From Bacillota bacterium (GTDB lineage: Bacteria; Bacillota; Clostridia; Tissierellales; MES13): a DNA stretch of 64,000 bases. Position 1 is the stretch's first letter, and every line of letters starts with the position of its first letter. Below are positions 52,913 through 61,673 of this stretch, one piece after another. The notes below the pieces were generated by a model. That model ran no database searches. It was not told the DNA's origin and saw only the letters and a list, made by a program, of their open reading frames with translations. Where the stretch lies: contig VENA01000009.1 of NCBI GenBank assembly GCA_009711785.1, positions 1-64,000 on the forward strand, given 5' to 3'. The translations under genes were made by a program, and so were the position numbers.

Positions 52913-54376
52913 TTATTTATCTCCTAGGATTGTCAATATCCTTTTGATATTCACTGTAAATATTGATATGGCTCCTTGTATCTGCATGCCAAAGAGGCCT
53001 GACGAGTTCGCCACACCATAGCCATGCCTATTTTTAAGTTCACCATTTTTTGCCTCAATCATGTACCGTTCCCGATAACGTTCTTTGAAATAAGCAGTTT
53101 CCTGAAATTCTTTATGTTTTTTATGCAAGTCTGACTTGATTGAGACTGAATATGTTTTTGTTTTAGCACCTTCTTTATAACAACCTTCTCGCTGTGAACA
53201 CGTTTTACATTTCTCTACATCAAAATAATAAGTCATTACTTGATTGTTATTGGTCTTTCTCTTTTTACCAGTTTTTGCAACTCTTATTGCTAGATGTCCT
53301 TTCGGACAGACATACATCCCCGCATCTTTATTAAACAGGAAGTGTTTTCCTTTTTTTCTTGAGCCATTCGATATTACTGGATGTAATTTAGAAATTACTT
53401 TTATATCATGCTCTTTAGCATAGCCCAAGTTATCTTTTCCAGAATAGGCTGTATCTCCGATTATTTCTGATACCTCTACTCCATTTTCTTTTGCTTTTTC
53501 AATTAACGTTGTAAGCTCAGGCCCATCAGGCTTCTCGCCAGATGTAATACTAGCAGTAGTAATAATTCGGTTATCTGCCATTCCGATATGAGTTTTATAG
53601 CCAAAAAAAGGCTCATCAACAGATTTATGACCAATACGTGCTTCTGCATCATAACTCTCTGCAAGTGCGTTCTCAGTATCATCGATTCCTTCTCTAAGAT
53701 AGTTTAGTCGCTCAATTATATTACTACGAACACTAAGGCTTGGCCTTTGCTCTACAACCTTTGCAACTTTATCACAATACTCAATAACTTTTTCAAGTGT
53801 TGGGTTTTGAATTTTCTTAGGAAAGCTTTCTTTTAGTGATTCGTCAATACGATATACTTCTTTTCTGAGCTTTTTAGCCCTATCTAAAAGCACTTCTTCC
53901 ATAGATTTATGATGATATCTAGCGCGAGTATGAGTTGCATCTACAATAATGGTATTTCCCATATCAATACCATTATCAACTGCTATTTCCACTGTTTTCT
54001 GGATGAGACGATTTAATAAGTTATCGCCTTTTAAACGAAGTCTCCTAAATTTAGTCAAAGTCGTTGGATGTATAAGATCTATTTCCTCTGGTGCTAAACC
54101 TAGAAAATACTTGAATGACATATCAGTACGAGTCCTCTCAATTAAATCTCTATCCGATATTTCATTTATATCTTTTAACATAAGATATTTGAATAATTCA
54201 ATAGGGTCTTCTGCTCCCCGTCCCATTGAGTCACTGTAATTGGCTTTAACTTCCTCGATAACAAAGGAAAAGTCCACTAATTCGTTGATTTGTCTAAGAA
54301 CATGATCTTTAGGTATCAATATATCATATAATTCCAGATAGTTACTAAATATTAATTTCTGTTGATGGTTTAGCAT
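52913..54376 (-). CDS. IS1182-family transposase
   Basis: 487-residue DDE transposase. The N-terminal DUF772-type domain has DPIELFKYLMLKDINEISDRDL near 58-79. The catalytic core has TIIVDATHTRARY (first Asp near 146), EIIGDTAYSGKDN (second Asp near 307) and a late Glu in MIEAKNGELKNRHG (near 440), with the CxxC-type cysteine cluster KCKTCSQREGC in between. Full length with intact motifs, so the element may still be mobile. Ribosome site AGGAGG. Confidence 0.95.
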   Translation of the reverse strand: MLNHQQKLIFSNYLELYDILIPKDHVLRQINELVDFSFVIEEVKANYSDSMGRGAEDPIELFKYLMLKDINEISDRDLIERTRTDMSFKYFLGLAPEEIDLIHPTTLTKFRRLRLKGDNLLNRLIQKTVEIAVDNGIDMGNTIIVDATHTRARYHHKSMEEVLLDRAKKLRKEVYRIDESLKESFPKKIQNPTLEKVIEYCDKVAKVVEQRPSLSVRSNIIERLNYLREGIDDTENALAESYDAEARIGHKSVDEPFFGYKTHIGMADNRIITTASITSGEKPDGPELTTLIEKAKENGVEVSEIIGDTAYSGKDNLGYAKEHDIKVISKLHPVISNGSRKKGKHFLFNKDAGMYVCPKGHLAIRVAKTGKKRKTNNNQVMTYYFDVEKCKTCSQREGCYKEGAKTKTYSVSIKSDLHKKHKEFQETAYFKERYRERYMIEAKNGELKNRHGYGVANSSGLFGMQIQGAISIFTVNIKRILTILGDK

Positions 54377-54448
54377 GCCTAGCCTCCTAATAATAAGTAT
54401 TTACTTATTATATTCTACATAAATCATCTTTTTCCTTTTTGAATAAAG

Positions 54449-54485
54449 AAAAAACCTTATTATTTTTTCATAATAAGGTTTTTTC
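54449..54485. terminator. terminator-like hairpin at the IS right end
   Basis: GAAAAAACCTTATTA / TAATAAGGTTTTTTC, upstream of the transposase; it would block outside transcription from entering the transposase gene. Confidence 0.8.
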
Positions 54486-54506
54486 TTAGACTTTTTCAGC
54501 AGCCTC

Positions 54507-54514
54507 GATATGCT
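54507..54514. repeat. 8-bp target site duplication, right copy
   Basis: GATATGCT after the IS right end, identical to 52793-52800. Confidence 0.92.
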
Positions 54515-54560
54515 TAAGGATTTAATTTTAGAAAGATTATACTCTTTTTATAATAGGTAA
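54513..54560 (+). pseudogene. detached 3' end of the B12-controlled kinase gene
   Basis: Read in the phase set by the duplicated target, CTT AAG GAT... continues as LKDLILERLYSFYNR and stops at TAA 54558-54560. Joining it to the left part restores a 241-codon gene, which then runs directly into the terminator that follows. This is strong proof of the insertion event. Confidence 0.9.
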
Positions 54561-54588
54561 AAAACCATCATAAATTTATGATGGTTTT
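54560..54588. terminator. bidirectional terminator, original end of the kinase unit
   Basis: AAAACCATCATAA / TTATGATGGTTTT stem, serving the kinase gene (before the IS insertion) and the MATE gene from the other side. Confidence 0.85.
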
Positions 54589-54589
54589 A

Positions 54590-55939
54590 TTATATGGATT
54601 TAACATTTAAATTTATTTTAGCTACTTCCCTTTTAAGTAGAGAAATAGTTATGATAGATGCTAATATATCTGCTATGGGAAATGATAACCATATACCAAA
54701 TAATTCAAGATTATATATTTTAGGCAATATTAAAATTAAAGGTGTTAAAATAATAAATTGTCTTAGTAAAGATAAAATTAAAGCTGGTTTAGCTTTTCCT
54801 ATTGATTGAAAAACAGTTGCACCAACAAATTGTATACCTAATAAAGGTATCATAGCTATTACTATTCTAAATACCATACTACCTTCATTGACTATGTTCA
54901 TATTATCAGTAAAGGCTCTTATTATAATATGGGGAATGGATTCACCTATAATCCAACCTAATATAGCAATAGTAGTTGAAGTTATAATAGATAATTTAAT
55001 AACTTCCTTTACCCTAGAATATTCCTTAGCTCCATAATTAAAACCTGCTATAGGTTGCATACCTTGAACTACACCTACTATAGGCATAAATAAGAAAGCT
55101 ATAACCCTATTAACTATACCAAATATCGTTATTGCTATATCTCCTCCGTATATTCTTAATGAGTTATTAACAACTATAGCAAAAATAGTACTAGTTGATG
55201 ATCTTGCAAAGGCAGAAAAACCTACTGAAAATATTTCTTTAATAATATTTATTCTAGGTATAAGATGATGGGGTTTAACCTTTAATGAGCTTTTTCCACT
55301 ATACATATAATATAAAACATAACAAAATGATATAAATTGAGCTATAATTGTTGCTAAAGCAGCACCCTTAATACCAAAATCTAATAAAAATATAAAAATA
55401 GGGTCTATTATTATATTTAATCCAGCGCCTAGTATCATTGCAAACATTGCAACTTTAGAATTACCTTCAGCCCGTATTATATTATTAGACATCATAGCAA
55501 ATGAGAAAAATACACTACCATAAAATATTATTGTTATATAATCCTTAGCATAGGGTAATAGTTTTTCAGTAGCACCAAATATGGTTAATAACTCATCTGT
55601 AAATATTAAACCAAATATAGCAAATAATCCACTTAATATAAATATAGAGAAAAATGAATTACCGGCAAATTCATCTGCTTTTTCTTTTTTTTCGGCACCT
55701 AAACTTCTAGATATAGCAGAGGCTCCGCCTATTCCTACCATTTGAGCAAATCCCATAATTAACATTTGAATTGGAAAAGCAATAGCTAAACCTCCTATAG
55801 CTAAAGCTCCGACACCTTTACCTATAAAAATAGTATCACTAACATTATATAAACCATTAACCATCATTGCTGTAGTTGCAGGTAATGAAAGGTTAAAAAG
55901 TAGTTTACTTATCTTTCCTTCTTTTAGCCTGTTACTCAT
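54590..55939 (-). CDS. MATE-family efflux transporter
   Basis: 449-residue multidrug/metabolite antiporter with twelve hydrophobic segments. It shows SNRLKEGKISKLLFNLSLPATTAMMVNG at the start (cut here to key parts: GKISKLL, LPATTAMM), then GVGALAIGGLAIAFPIQM, VGIGGASAISRSLG, and in the second half GMQPIAGFNYGA. This fits the DinF/MepA-type subgroup. ATG 55939 has AAGGAGTG eight bases upstream; an ATG further upstream has none. It is divergent from a MarR gene, its probable regulator. Confidence 0.9.
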   Translation of the reverse strand: MSNRLKEGKISKLLFNLSLPATTAMMVNGLYNVSDTIFIGKGVGALAIGGLAIAFPIQMLIMGFAQMVGIGGASAISRSLGAEKKEKADEFAGNSFFSIFILSGLFAIFGLIFTDELLTIFGATEKLLPYAKDYITIIFYGSVFFSFAMMSNNIIRAEGNSKVAMFAMILGAGLNIIIDPIFIFLLDFGIKGAALATIIAQFISFCYVLYYMYSGKSSLKVKPHHLIPRINIIKEIFSVGFSAFARSSTSTIFAIVVNNSLRIYGGDIAITIFGIVNRVIAFLFMPIVGVVQGMQPIAGFNYGAKEYSRVKEVIKLSIITSTTIAILGWIIGESIPHIIIRAFTDNMNIVNEGSMVFRIVIAMIPLLGIQFVGATVFQSIGKAKPALILSLLRQFIILTPLILILPKIYNLELFGIWLSFPIADILASIITISLLKREVAKINLNVKSI

Positions 55940-55984
55940 ATATATCACACTCCTTATTGACATTTCACTAGAAAACAATTAATA

Positions 55985-56042
55985 TAGTTATATAAACATA
56001 ACTATTATGATAATATAACTATTATATATAGTAACTATATAT
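55985..56042. promoter_or_regulatory. MarR-type operator region with two palindromes
   Basis: TAGTTAT and ATAACTA separated by six bases (55985-56004), and ATATATAGT-A-ACTATATAT (56024-56042), lie in the space between the divergent MATE and MarR genes. MarR dimers bind such AT-rich dyads. Confidence 0.6.
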
Positions 56043-56094
56043 TTTACAATACATTTATCAAATGTTAAAAAAAATTAACAGATGAGGTGAACTT

Positions 56095-56541
56095 ATGGAG
56101 AAAGGTTATTTAGACTCATTAGCTAAAAATTTATTTTCAATACTACCATTGTTTAAAAAAAAGCTTATAAAACCTGAAGAAAATATGAAAAATCTATTGG
56201 ATTTATCACCATCACATATTCAAATTCTTTTCTTTTTAGAAAGTGAAGGTAAGCATTCAATATCTGAAATAGGAGAAAAGTTATATATATCAAAATCTAA
56301 TATGACTCCTCTTATTAATAAGTTAATTGATAATAATCTAGCTGAAAGAATAAGGGATGAAAATGATAGAAGATATGTAAATATAGGTATAACTAATAAA
56401 GGGAAAAGATTAACAGAAAGCCATAGAACTTTAGTAGCTAATAACCTTAAAGATAGATTACAAGGTTTAAGTAAAAAGGATTTAAAAGAACTTTCTAAAT
56501 CCATAGAAAGTGTTAAAAATATTATATCTAAACTAGATTAA
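56095..56541 (+). CDS. MarR-family transcriptional regulator
   Basis: 148-residue winged-helix regulator. LSPSHIQILFFLESEGKHSISEIGEKLYISKSNMTPLINKL spans the recognition helices (positions about 42-82) and the wing is ERIRDENDRRYVNIGIT. It very likely represses the divergent MATE pump and the flavin reductase gene that starts 14 bases downstream. GAGGTGA before ATG. Confidence 0.9.
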   Translation: MEKGYLDSLAKNLFSILPLFKKKLIKPEENMKNLLDLSPSHIQILFFLESEGKHSISEIGEKLYISKSNMTPLINKLIDNNLAERIRDENDRRYVNIGITNKGKRLTESHRTLVANNLKDRLQGLSKKDLKELSKSIESVKNIISKLD

Positions 56542-56555
56542 GAAAGGTGGATGTT

Positions 56556-57104
56556 ATGAAAGTAGTTGGTTTTGTTGGAAGTCCAAGAAAAAATGGAAAT
56601 ACCAGTGATATTGTAAAGGAAGTTTTAAAAGGAGCTAAAGATAATGGTGCTGAAACAAAAGTTTACTATTTAAATGATTTAAACATAAAGGGATGTCAAG
56701 GTTGTCTATATTGTAGAGAAAATGAAGAGTGTATAATAAATGATGATATGAAAGATATATATGAAGATGTAAAAAATGCAGATAGTTTAGTTTTAGGAAC
56801 ACCGGTATATATATGTCAAGTATCAGCACAAACTAAACTTTTATTAGATAGATTTTTTCCTCTAACAGATAAAAAACATAATCCTAGATTTGGAGAGAAA
56901 AAATTAGTTATGGTTTATACACAGGCTGCACCATTTAAAAATGTATTTAGAAAGTATTTTAAATATCTTAAAAAGTCCCTAAAACCAATGGGTTTTAAAG
57001 TTATATCTAATATAGTAGCTACAAAGTGTTTTGAAAAAAAGGTAGCTACAAACAATAAAAAGGTAATGAGAAAAGCATATAATACTTATAAAAAATTATA
57101 TTAA
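56556..57104 (+). CDS. flavodoxin-like NAD(P)H-dependent FMN reductase
   Basis: 182 residues. FMN-binding loop GSPRKNGNTSDIV at about 8-20, then NIKGCQGCLYCRENEEC near 47-63, a Cys-rich region as in iron-sulfur flavoprotein relatives, and LGTPVYICQVSAQTKLLLDR. Family enzymes reduce quinones, azo or nitro compounds, or chromate. ATG 56556 follows AAAGGTGG; a GTG at 56547 would overlap this site. It is cotranscribed with marR, suggesting a xenobiotic or oxidative response. Confidence 0.85.
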   Translation: MKVVGFVGSPRKNGNTSDIVKEVLKGAKDNGAETKVYYLNDLNIKGCQGCLYCRENEECIINDDMKDIYEDVKNADSLVLGTPVYICQVSAQTKLLLDRFFPLTDKKHNPRFGEKKLVMVYTQAAPFKNVFRKYFKYLKKSLKPMGFKVISNIVATKCFEKKVATNNKKVMRKAYNTYKKLY

Positions 57105-57109
57105 ATAGA

Positions 57110-57142
57110 TATAAAAAAAGACCTACCGTTAGGTGGGCCTTA
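57110..57142. terminator. weak bidirectional hairpin
   Basis: AAGACCTACC / GGTGGGCCTT imperfect stem with a preceding A-run, between convergent genes. Confidence 0.5.
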
Positions 57143-57799
57143 TAAAAATAAATTTTGAATCTCTTTGAAGCTATCTATTATATAATCTGGGTTTAATTCT
57201 TTTAATTCATCTTTAGTATTAGAACCTGTAGTAATAGAGATAACCTTAGCTCCTAAATGTCTAGCAGTTTTTATATCTAGGATTGTATCACCTATTATAT
57301 ACATTTCATTAAAATCTTCACCATATAATTTTTTAGCCTTTTTTAAAGCAGTTTCTGCAATATCAAATCTTTTAAGTCCATCTTCTCCAAAGCCACCTGT
57401 TGGAAAATATTTAAAAACACCTAGTTTTTCTAGTTTATATTTAGCACCGATACTAAGTTCTCCTGTAATTAATGATAATTTATGCTCAGTTTTATATAAT
57501 TTATCTATAAAAGCTTTAGAATCAACATTTTCTCTCCATACATCACTTTCTTTAAATTCTTTAAGGTTTTCTTCATATACATTTAAAAATTCTTTCCACT
57601 TATCTTCACTGAAAGTTTCATTGTGTATTTCTAAAACTTCTTTAAATACATCTTTATCAGATCTAGCTGATGTATCTACACCATCCATTGCATTTTCTAC
57701 ATTTAAAAGATTATTAATAGCTCTTTTATAAGGTATATCTGTCCTATCGTCTCTTTTAACTATAGTTCCATTAATATCAAAAAATATAAGATTACTCAT
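57140..57799 (-). CDS. HAD-family phosphatase-like hydrolase
   Basis: 219 residues of the HAD-IA type with a helical cap. The nucleophile motif is FFDINGTIV with Asp8; the second Asp of the usual DxD is Asn10, which may reduce phosphatase activity. Motif II is SLITGE near 118-123, and motif IV reads YIIGDTILDIKTARHLGAKVI near 168-188. Ribosome site AAAGGAGGG. Substrate unknown. Confidence 0.85.
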   Translation of the reverse strand: MSNLIFFDINGTIVKRDDRTDIPYKRAINNLLNVENAMDGVDTSARSDKDVFKEVLEIHNETFSEDKWKEFLNVYEENLKEFKESDVWRENVDSKAFIDKLYKTEHKLSLITGELSIGAKYKLEKLGVFKYFPTGGFGEDGLKRFDIAETALKKAKKLYGEDFNEMYIIGDTILDIKTARHLGAKVISITTGSNTKDELKELNPDYIIDSFKEIQNLFL

Positions 57800-58088
57800 T
57801 TATTTTCCCTCCTTTAGATTACAATATTATTTTAACATACATAACTTTTATAAAAAATATTTAAAACATTTACATTTTATTTTTTATTATTAAGTTTGAT
57901 TACTTTATATTAATATAAGATTATATATTTTTTTGTAAAAAAACATTTCTCGACAAAGGAATTTAATTAAATGTAGTGAAGTATTAATAAAGAGCATAAA
58001 TTGTCAAAATAGCTTTTAATATGTAAATTTTATAGATATGTTTTTATTATTTAAAGCTTGTATAAGATTACTTTAGTGGAGGTACCAT
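57800..58088. promoter_or_regulatory. divergent intergenic region before the amidase gene
   Basis: 289 AT-rich bases. CTCGACA at about 57952-57958 differs by one base from the complemented Spo0A core. No clear -35/-10 pair and no gene were found. Confidence 0.3.
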
Positions 58089-59588
58089 ATGAAGAAAAGA
58101 ATAGGCAGTACAATTATTTTAATTTTGTTTTTGATTAGTATAAGTCAATTAAGTTTTGCTGAGGATAAGTTTAAAATAGGTGATAAGGTAAGATGTAATG
58201 TAGAGGTTTTAAATATCAGGCGAGAGCCTTCAATTATGGATGATTGCATAGGAAAATTAAAAAAGGATGAAATTGTAACTATAAAATCTAAACCACTAAC
58301 TAATGGACGATATAAGTGGTATGAGATAAGTTATGAAAACATTAATGGATGGGTAGCAGGTAGATATTTAACTTTAGAAAAAAGAAATATAAAAAATAAA
58401 TATGCTTTTGTAGATGTTGACTCAAAATTGATGCTAAGAAATAAAACGAGCATTAAAAGTAAAATTCTAGCGAGATTGAAAGATGAAACGAAAGTTGAAA
58501 TTTTAAGTGAACCTATTTTAAAAGAATCTTATAATTGGATAAAAGTAAAAGCTGAAGGAAAAATTGGCTACGTTTCAAAAGATTATTTAAGATACGAAAC
58601 CCAGGTGTCTAGAGGAGATAAACGGGATAAAAACAAAGTAAATGAGATAGTTAAAATTAAAGATATTCAACTGAAACAGGATGAAAACATTTTATCAGCA
58701 ATTAATATTTTAACATCTAAAACAGTAAATTATGATAAGTATATTTTAGAACAGGTTGAATCAAATACAGAACGTATTGTTTTAGATTTTAAAGAAAGTG
58801 AAATTAAAAATAACTTTGATAAAAAACTAAATAGCTATCCTGTTGAAAAAATTTGGTTAGGACCATTAAAAGGTAAAGAAAATGTAATTAGAATGGTTAT
58901 AACCCTTAATAAAAATGTAGAGGTTTCCATTTCTAGATTAGAAAATCGAAATGGGTTACAGATTAATTTTAAAAACAAGAAGAATCAAACAATTATTATT
59001 GATCCAGGTCATGGTGGTGATAATACTATAAGCTATAATGGTCATATAGGTGATAGTGGTGCAATTTCTCCCTATACAAAAGTAATGGAAAAAGATTTAG
59101 TTTTAAAAGTTTCATTAAAATTAAGAGAAATACTTATAAATAGAGGTTATAATGTCGTAATGACTAGGGATAAGGATGTATATATAGACTTGTATAAAAG
59201 AGCTGAAATTGCTAATGAAGCAGATGCTAGTGCTTTTATAAGTTTACATTTTAATAGTGAGAAAAATAATACTAGTGCTACAGGTATTTTATCACTATAT
59301 TGCCCATCTTTTGAAAGTGAAGTCAAAACAGAAGATCAATACCCATTTGCTAAAGTTATGCAAGATACTCTAGTTAATAAATTAAATAGAAAGAACAAAG
59401 GGATTTTTAAGAGTCCTGGATATGTTGTGTTAAGAGAAACTAAGATGCCATCAGTTTTACTTGAATTAGGATTTTTATCTAATAAAGAAGATGAAAAATT
59501 AGCTAGAACTGAAGATTATCAAAATAAAGCCGTTGAGGCTATAGCCGATGGATTAGATAAATATTTTTCTGAAGAAAATAATAAATAG
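58089..59588 (+). CDS. exported N-acetylmuramoyl-L-alanine amidase with SH3b and AMIN domains
   Basis: 499 residues. Signal peptide 1-24; two bacterial SH3 domains (about 28-95 with LNIRREPSIMDD, and 103-168 with LMLRNKTSIKSK); an AMIN domain (about 205-295); and a zinc-dependent Amidase_3 domain (about 300-493). Zinc ligands and catalytic residues are present: DPGHGG near 304-309, MEKDLVL near 334-340, SLHFN near 383-387 and LLELGFLSN near 456-464. It cleaves the bond between MurNAc and the stem peptide. GGAGG precedes ATG. Role could be in growth, separation or spore-related wall remodelling. Confidence 0.93.
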   Translation: MKKRIGSTIILILFLISISQLSFAEDKFKIGDKVRCNVEVLNIRREPSIMDDCIGKLKKDEIVTIKSKPLTNGRYKWYEISYENINGWVAGRYLTLEKRNIKNKYAFVDVDSKLMLRNKTSIKSKILARLKDETKVEILSEPILKESYNWIKVKAEGKIGYVSKDYLRYETQVSRGDKRDKNKVNEIVKIKDIQLKQDENILSAINILTSKTVNYDKYILEQVESNTERIVLDFKESEIKNNFDKKLNSYPVEKIWLGPLKGKENVIRMVITLNKNVEVSISRLENRNGLQINFKNKKNQTIIIDPGHGGDNTISYNGHIGDSGAISPYTKVMEKDLVLKVSLKLREILINRGYNVVMTRDKDVYIDLYKRAEIANEADASAFISLHFNSEKNNTSATGILSLYCPSFESEVKTEDQYPFAKVMQDTLVNKLNRKNKGIFKSPGYVVLRETKMPSVLLELGFLSNKEDEKLARTEDYQNKAVEAIADGLDKYFSEENNK

Positions 59589-59602
59589 GCTACCACATAA
59601 AT

Positions 59603-59652
59603 AATCCCCATATTTAAGTGTCTTAAGAAAAGATACTTAAATATGGGGATTT
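59603..59652 (+). terminator. long hairpin terminator after the amidase gene
   Basis: AATCCCCATATTTAAGT / ACTTAAATATGGGGATT, a 17-bp stem; the T-tail is short. Confidence 0.75.
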
Positions 59653-59948
59653 AAGTTAGCTCTATATTAAATAATTTATTTATATATTTATGTTTAACGT
59701 AATCCTTTAGGGATAAATGCTAAGTAATTACTAGAATTGTAATAATAATGAGTTTTAATTGTTAATAAGAATTTTTCTATACATTAGACAGCTGATGATA
59801 GAATCATAAGTTGTATTACAAAAACAGATGAAGAAAAAGCTGTAAGTAAATAATATGTGATCAATATACTATTACATACCTCCTTTGAAGAATATGTGTT
59901 ATAATTAGTAATAAATTGATTTTATTACTATTAAGGAGGGAGGCTTTA
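59653..59948. other. intergenic region without recognisable gene
   Basis: AT-rich; a TTATAATTAG stretch near 59900 may hold a -10 element for the downstream lipoprotein gene. A short frame ending ITKTDEEKAVSK near 59815-59855 is too short to support. Nothing else seen. Confidence 0.4.
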
Positions 59949-60725
59949 GTGAAGATGTGGTGTACACTTTTCACTAAAATACATATGAATAAAAAAATTG
60001 TATTGATAGTTATTAGTATTTTTTTATTAAATTTAACTGGTTGTGTATCTTCTTTAGATAAGGAAGATAAAAAGCTTACTGAAAAGATAAATGAATTAGA
60101 GAAAACTAATAATGAATTACAAGAAAAGATAAATAATTTAGAAGCTGAAAAAGATGAAATAAATAAAAAACTAAATTTTAAAGAAAAAGAGAGTTATTCT
60201 AACAATCAAAAAATTCAAATGTTAGTTAAAAGGGCAGCTGAACAAAAGAATATAATATCATCACTAAATATAGATTATTATAAGTTAGGTATCTATCCTT
60301 TTTATAATGTAGATAATGTATCTTTAGAAAGAATTATAGATTTTTATATTTTAATGCCTAAGGATTTATCATTAAAAGGAAAAATAGATACAATTGCTAA
60401 TAAGCTTTCAAAAGAAAGATTTAGTTTACCTATAAATTTAATAAAAATAGAGGATAAAGAAGGTAAAAAAATAGCTTACATAAATTTAATGGAATCAAAA
60501 GAAAATCAGAATGTAAAAGATTATAAAAAATTAAAAGGAGTTACATGGAAAACTTTATATTTTCAAGGTTCATTAGGATCATTTAAAACTTCAACAACTT
60601 TAAAGGAATCTTTTTTACAAAGAGAATATAAGGGTGAATGGATAGATGGAGTGAAATTTTTATATAATAACGAAGAAATAAATTTTGAGCATGTTTCTAA
60701 TTTAAAAGATATAATATGTAGATAA
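59949..60725 (+). CDS. lipoprotein with coiled coil and GerMN-like C-terminal domain
   Basis: 258 residues. The hydrophobic signal segment IVLIVISIFLLNLTGC ends in lipobox LTGC. A heptad-rich coiled coil (about 40-85) follows, then a domain (about 105-258) ending LYFQGSLGSFKTSTTLKES and then YKGEWIDGVKFLYN, the pattern of GerMN domains found in sporulation and germination proteins such as GerM. The start is GTG 59949, six bases after AAGGAGGGAGG; the later ATG at 59985 lacks a ribosome site. Its location next to an amidase gene fits a cell envelope role. Confidence 0.7.
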   Translation: MKMWCTLFTKIHMNKKIVLIVISIFLLNLTGCVSSLDKEDKKLTEKINELEKTNNELQEKINNLEAEKDEINKKLNFKEKESYSNNQKIQMLVKRAAEQKNIISSLNIDYYKLGIYPFYNVDNVSLERIIDFYILMPKDLSLKGKIDTIANKLSKERFSLPINLIKIEDKEGKKIAYINLMESKENQNVKDYKKLKGVTWKTLYFQGSLGSFKTSTTLKESFLQREYKGEWIDGVKFLYNNEEINFEHVSNLKDIICR

Positions 60726-60750
60726 AAGTAGGCTAAAAAGCCTACTTTAA
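60725..60750. terminator. bidirectional terminator
   Basis: AAAGTAGGC / GCCTACTTT stem between convergent genes. Confidence 0.85.
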
Positions 60751-60752
60751 AT

Positions 60753-61529
60753 TTACTCTGATTTCCATTTAGGGTCTCTCTTATTTAAGAATGCATCTAT
60801 ACCTTCTTGAGCATCTTTAGTAGTACAAAGAGTAGCGAAATGATTATTAGTAAGTTCTAAAGCCTTTTCATAATCTAAATCTATCATAGAATAGAAAGAT
60901 TGTTTTCCTGCTTGAACTCCCTTTGGACTATATGAAGCAATTTTTTTAGCTAATTTCATTGTTTCTTCTTCTAACTTTTCTTTAGATACTACCTTATTAA
61001 TTAAGCCTATTCTTTCAGCTTCTTTAGCATCTATTAAATCTCCTGTTAATAGTAATTCTAATGCTTTTTTTCTTCCTAAGCATTTTGATAAAGAAACTGC
61101 AGGCCCCATACAGAATAAACCTACTTTAACAGCAGTTGCTCCGAATCTAGTATCTTCTGAAGCCACTGTAAGATCTGATGAAGCTACTAAACCAATACCA
61201 TTAGCAACAGCTATATTGTGTACAGATGTTATAACAGGTTTTTTCATATTAGATATAGTAACACTCATTTTTTCCATAAGCTCTACAGTTTCATAATACT
61301 CTTCCATTGTTTTATTTTTTAATTCATTTAGGTCTATACCTGCACAGAAAGCCTTTCCGGCTCCTTTAACTATAATAACTCTTATATTTAAATTTTCATC
61401 TAATTCTTCTAAAGCTAGATTAAGTTCCTTAGCAAGATCAATATTAAAAGTATTTAAATTATTTGGGCGGTTTAATGTAATGATACCTATATGGTTCTTT
61501 TTTTCAATTAGTATGTTTTCATAACTCAT
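60753..61529 (-). CDS. crotonase-family protein (ECHDC3-like), hydratase glutamates missing
   Basis: 258-residue enoyl-CoA hydratase/isomerase superfamily member. The CoA/oxyanion region KAFCAGIDLNEL is near 62-73. Where hydratases have GGCELAM and PE, this protein has NGIGLVASSDL (about 113-123) and GATAVKVGLFCMGP, so both catalytic Glu positions are replaced. GLVASSDL and GLFC are typical of the ECHDC3-like group. It is therefore probably not a crotonyl-CoA hydratase; it may act as isomerase, thioester hydrolase or other. No fatty acid genes are nearby. Ribosome site AAGGAGGAG. Confidence 0.85.
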   Translation of the reverse strand: MSYENILIEKKNHIGIITLNRPNNLNTFNIDLAKELNLALEELDENLNIRVIIVKGAGKAFCAGIDLNELKNKTMEEYYETVELMEKMSVTISNMKKPVITSVHNIAVANGIGLVASSDLTVASEDTRFGATAVKVGLFCMGPAVSLSKCLGRKKALELLLTGDLIDAKEAERIGLINKVVSKEKLEEETMKLAKKIASYSPKGVQAGKQSFYSMIDLDYEKALELTNNHFATLCTTKDAQEGIDAFLNKRDPKWKSE

Positions 61530-61673
61530 TTTATCTCCTCCTTAATTTCATTATACATGGAAAACTAGTTATACCAAAATATGGTTAGGGTTTATTATTA
61601 CTAATTTAAAAATAATAATGATGAATTTTATATGTTATAATTTATCATAGTAAATTTTTTTAGGAGGAATATA

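Larger units (their letters stand above)
52801..54506. mobile_element. complete IS1182-family insertion sequence, 1706 bp
   Basis: Inverted ends start GAGGCTGCTGAAAAA on both sides (left at 52801; right reads inwards from 54506), with 15 identical bases followed by partly matching sequence. It is flanked by GATATGCT on both sides. It contains one transposase gene on the minus strand plus a terminator near each end that insulates it. Its base composition is visibly richer in G+C than the host sequence, indicating recent arrival. Confidence 0.95.
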
